Origin: Clostridium saccharoperbutylacetonicum N1-4(HMT)
GTDB taxonomy: Bacteria; Bacillota; Clostridia; Clostridiales; Clostridiaceae
Direction: 5' to 3'
Assembly (NCBI RefSeq): GCF_000340885.1
Contig: NC_020291.1
Location: 5,829,501 to 5,893,500 of the forward strand
Length of the DNA: 64,000 nt
Shown here: positions 62,215-64,000 of the stretch, one piece after another
How the letters are laid out: each line of letters begins with the position of its first letter
Position numbering within the stretch: the stretch's first letter is position 1
Program-made: the position numbers and the translations under genes
Notes under the pieces: generated by a model
Database searches by the model: none
What the model saw: the letters and a program-made list of their open reading frames with translations, nothing else
Told to the model about the DNA's origin: nothing

Positions 62215-63591
62215 ATGATAAATCGAAAATTTTTTTCTGTTTTAATAATATTTATAATACTTTTTTTAATAAGCTGCACCACTAAAAAAACAAGTCAAAC
62301 TGATAATGTGGAACAAATTCAAAACGAAGCTTCTGCTGAATCAACCAATACTAAACTTAATATAGACTTTAATACCTTTAATGGTTTTGATATGATTCAA
62401 GATAATGTTAAATTTATAATTAATGGAAAAACTTTAACACTCAAACTTCCAATTTATTTAGATAAAAACAGACATTACATATGCTTAAATGAATTTATCG
62501 AACAGTTAAATGGAAAAATTAGTAAAATAAATAATTTATTACGTATTGAGATTGATAATAAATTTTATTTAATTGATTTATCTCAAAATACAGTTAAATT
62601 TCTAAACAACGAATTTACATTGAAGAAAAAATTATTAAATGATGAAAATATATATTATATAAGTTTTTTTGATTTTTCTCATATATTTAACCTCTATACT
62701 AGGTGGGATAAAAATAATAAGATAATAAATTGTAAGATAAATGGTTTCGATAACACAAAACCTGCTCCATATAAATCCAAAATAAATCAAATAGGCCTTA
62801 TTCGTTTTGAAGATGTAGGTTTATCTTCCCAATCTTATTCTAAAGATTATTTTGAAAAGCTCCGTATAATGGCAAATTATATGTATCAAAAAAATATTCC
62901 TTACCACATTGCATGGATTCCAAGATACGTTATTCCTAACCAAGGAATTGATAATGATCCATTAACCAAAAATAATTTTGAAATTGCCGAAATGGTATAC
63001 AGTTTAGATTATTTTACTGCACATAATGGAATAATCGGCCTTCATGGCTACACTCATCAGTTAGGTGATGTTGAATCTGGGATAGGTTTTGAATTTGGAA
63101 AATATGATCCTTCTGTAAAAAATTTTGAAGAAAAAATCCAAAAAGCTATTAACACCGCTTCATATTTAGATATACCAATAGGTTTCTTTGAAGCACCACA
63201 TTATGAAATTACGCCAACACAAAATAAAATAGCAGAAAAGTATTTTAAAATATTATACTATCCATTTAATGATTTTGGTCGAAATAAAGCTGATTTAACA
63301 AAGCCCCAACTTAGTCCATATAATAAAACTTCTTACTATATTTCAACTCCGCTTGACTATATTCCTATTGGTAAAGAAGAGCTTACTTTAAATAAAATAG
63401 ATAAAAATAATAATAAAGCTATAATGGGAAGTGTATTTTTTCATCCACTTTTAGAAAATGATTGTATCACTTTAGCAGAAGATAAAAATTCTGCTCCAAC
63501 TTTTACATATATTGAAAATTCAAATTTTAAAAAATTAATAACTATCTTAGAGAAAAAAGGATATAGGTTCATTAAAGTAACAGATCTTTAA
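62215..63591 (+). CDS. Lipoprotein with DUF2334 (polysaccharide-deacetylase-like) domain
   Basis: The 458-residue protein has a lipoprotein signal (MINRKFFSVLIIFIILFLISC, Cys21), a Ser/Asn linker, and a copper-amine-oxidase-N-like beta domain (about 60-180, VKFIINGKTLTLKLPIYLD). The C-terminal DUF2334 domain follows: GLIRFEDVGL near 198, IPYHIAWIPRY, GLHGYTHQ near 278 and FFEAPHYEITP near 323. The Asp/His set resembles NodB-type deacetylase metal sites. Substrate unknown, probably a cell-surface or plant polymer. GGAGG precedes the ATG. Confidence 0.8.
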   Translation: MINRKFFSVLIIFIILFLISCTTKKTSQTDNVEQIQNEASAESTNTKLNIDFNTFNGFDMIQDNVKFIINGKTLTLKLPIYLDKNRHYICLNEFIEQLNGKISKINNLLRIEIDNKFYLIDLSQNTVKFLNNEFTLKKKLLNDENIYYISFFDFSHIFNLYTRWDKNNKIINCKINGFDNTKPAPYKSKINQIGLIRFEDVGLSSQSYSKDYFEKLRIMANYMYQKNIPYHIAWIPRYVIPNQGIDNDPLTKNNFEIAEMVYSLDYFTAHNGIIGLHGYTHQLGDVESGIGFEFGKYDPSVKNFEEKIQKAINTASYLDIPIGFFEAPHYEITPTQNKIAEKYFKILYYPFNDFGRNKADLTKPQLSPYNKTSYYISTPLDYIPIGKEELTLNKIDKNNNKAIMGSVFFHPLLENDCITLAEDKNSAPTFTYIENSNFKKLITILEKKGYRFIKVTDL

Positions 63592-63727
63592 AAAGAAAAT
63601 TTTTTATAGAATATGTACCTGCTAAAATTGGTCACAAAACAAGTTGAGGCACATATCCTGTTTAAAATAATATTATCCTCGTTGCAGTTCTCAAATCATT
63701 ATTTTATTAATGAAAATAGCAAATTTA

Positions 63728-64000
63728 TTATAGAATTGGAGATACCAACCTTATTAGAGATTCTTTAATTTTAAGTGAAATACTTCTGTTATTATAAACT
63801 TCCTTTGTTATTTCTTCTGACTCGTCAATATCTCTGAAGAATTGATTTTCCCCATCTATAGCAATCCTATTATCAAAAATAAATGCATTTACTTCAAAAT
63901 TAAGCTTAAAACTTCTAATATCAAAATTAGCAGTTCCTATACTCATTACTGTACCATCAGCAATTATTGTTTTTGCATGAATAAATCCATTTTGGTAACT
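63728..64000 (-). CDS. cls: Cardiolipin synthase, C-terminal part (runs off the window)
   Basis: The frame enters from the right edge with YQNGFIHAKTIIADG, a phospholipase-D HKD motif (HxKx4D). SIGTANFDIRSFKLNFEVNAFIFD and a C-terminal helix ending SPIL follow. This matches the second catalytic half of bacterial cardiolipin synthases, which join two phosphatidylglycerols at the membrane. The 5' portion is outside the window. Nothing suggests truncation. Confidence 0.9.
   Translation of the reverse strand, partial: SYQNGFIHAKTIIADGTVMSIGTANFDIRSFKLNFEVNAFIFDNRIAIDGENQFFRDIDESEEITKEVYNNRSISLKIKESLIRLVSPIL

Noticed and set aside
1..64000. tRNA, rRNA, prophage or biosynthetic gene cluster
   Set aside because: No cloverleaf, rRNA core, phage structural gene or NRPS/PKS-type gene was recognised; the only mobile element is the IS256 copy.

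Overview
The window is AT-rich DNA with strong purine-rich ribosome binding sites, consensus sigma-A promoters, a T-box, a c-di-GMP-I riboswitch and many plant-polysaccharide genes. This points to a saccharolytic, probably solventogenic Clostridium sensu stricto (C. beijerinckii/C. saccharobutylicum-like). The species call is inference. I see no rRNA, tRNA, CRISPR array or prophage.

Layout. (1) 1-4.8 kb: a regulator start facing a DUF2798 membrane protein across two palindromes, a nucleoid-associated protein, a CYTH protein, and the nagR/nagA pair. (2) 4.9-6.35 kb: a complete IS256-family element with an 8-bp target duplication, inserted in a terminator. (3) 6.4-29.6 kb: a beta-mannan (acetylated galactoglucomannan) utilisation locus. 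It holds a GH1 with a ROK kinase, a second ROK kinase, GH36 alpha-galactosidase, mannose-6-P isomerase, CE2-like and CE17-like acetylesterases, an ABC exporter, GH113 mannanase, AraC and LacI regulators, GH130 phosphorylase, a sugar ABC importer with its MsmK-type ATPase, a YesL-like protein, and a GH28 polygalacturonase at the end. TTAACG-centred palindromes recur at its promoters and are probably the LacI operators. (4) 29.7-33.4 kb: GNAT, SRPBCC and a chemotaxis receptor whose leader carries a c-di-GMP-I riboswitch. (5) 33.4-50.5 kb: an accessory aromatic/alicyclic acid cluster with aroD, two aroE-like dehydrogenases, two MFS carriers, two OYE-type Fe-S flavoenzymes, a dehydroshikimate-dehydratase-like TIM barrel, UbiX/UbiD, an ABM protein and two paralogous LysR regulators. 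This could form a quinate/shikimate to protocatechuate to catechol route. Inside it is a T-box (apparent specifier UUC, Phe) reading into a 57-residue Cys-rich protein too short for ordinary gene calling. (6) 50.9-59.5 kb: the biosynthetic aroB-aroA-aroC-pheA-aroE-aroK-aroF-tyrA operon. It is preceded by a consensus promoter, a 44-codon Phe/Tyr-rich leader peptide and an intrinsic terminator, the layout of classical ribosome-mediated attenuation. (7) 59.7-64 kb: a decayed GH9 endoglucanase, a pectin methylesterase, a DUF2334-type lipoprotein and the end of a cardiolipin synthase.

The strongest leads are the aro leader peptide, the T-box with its tiny orphan gene, and the putative anaerobic quinate/shikimate catabolic cluster with its shared LysR boxes.
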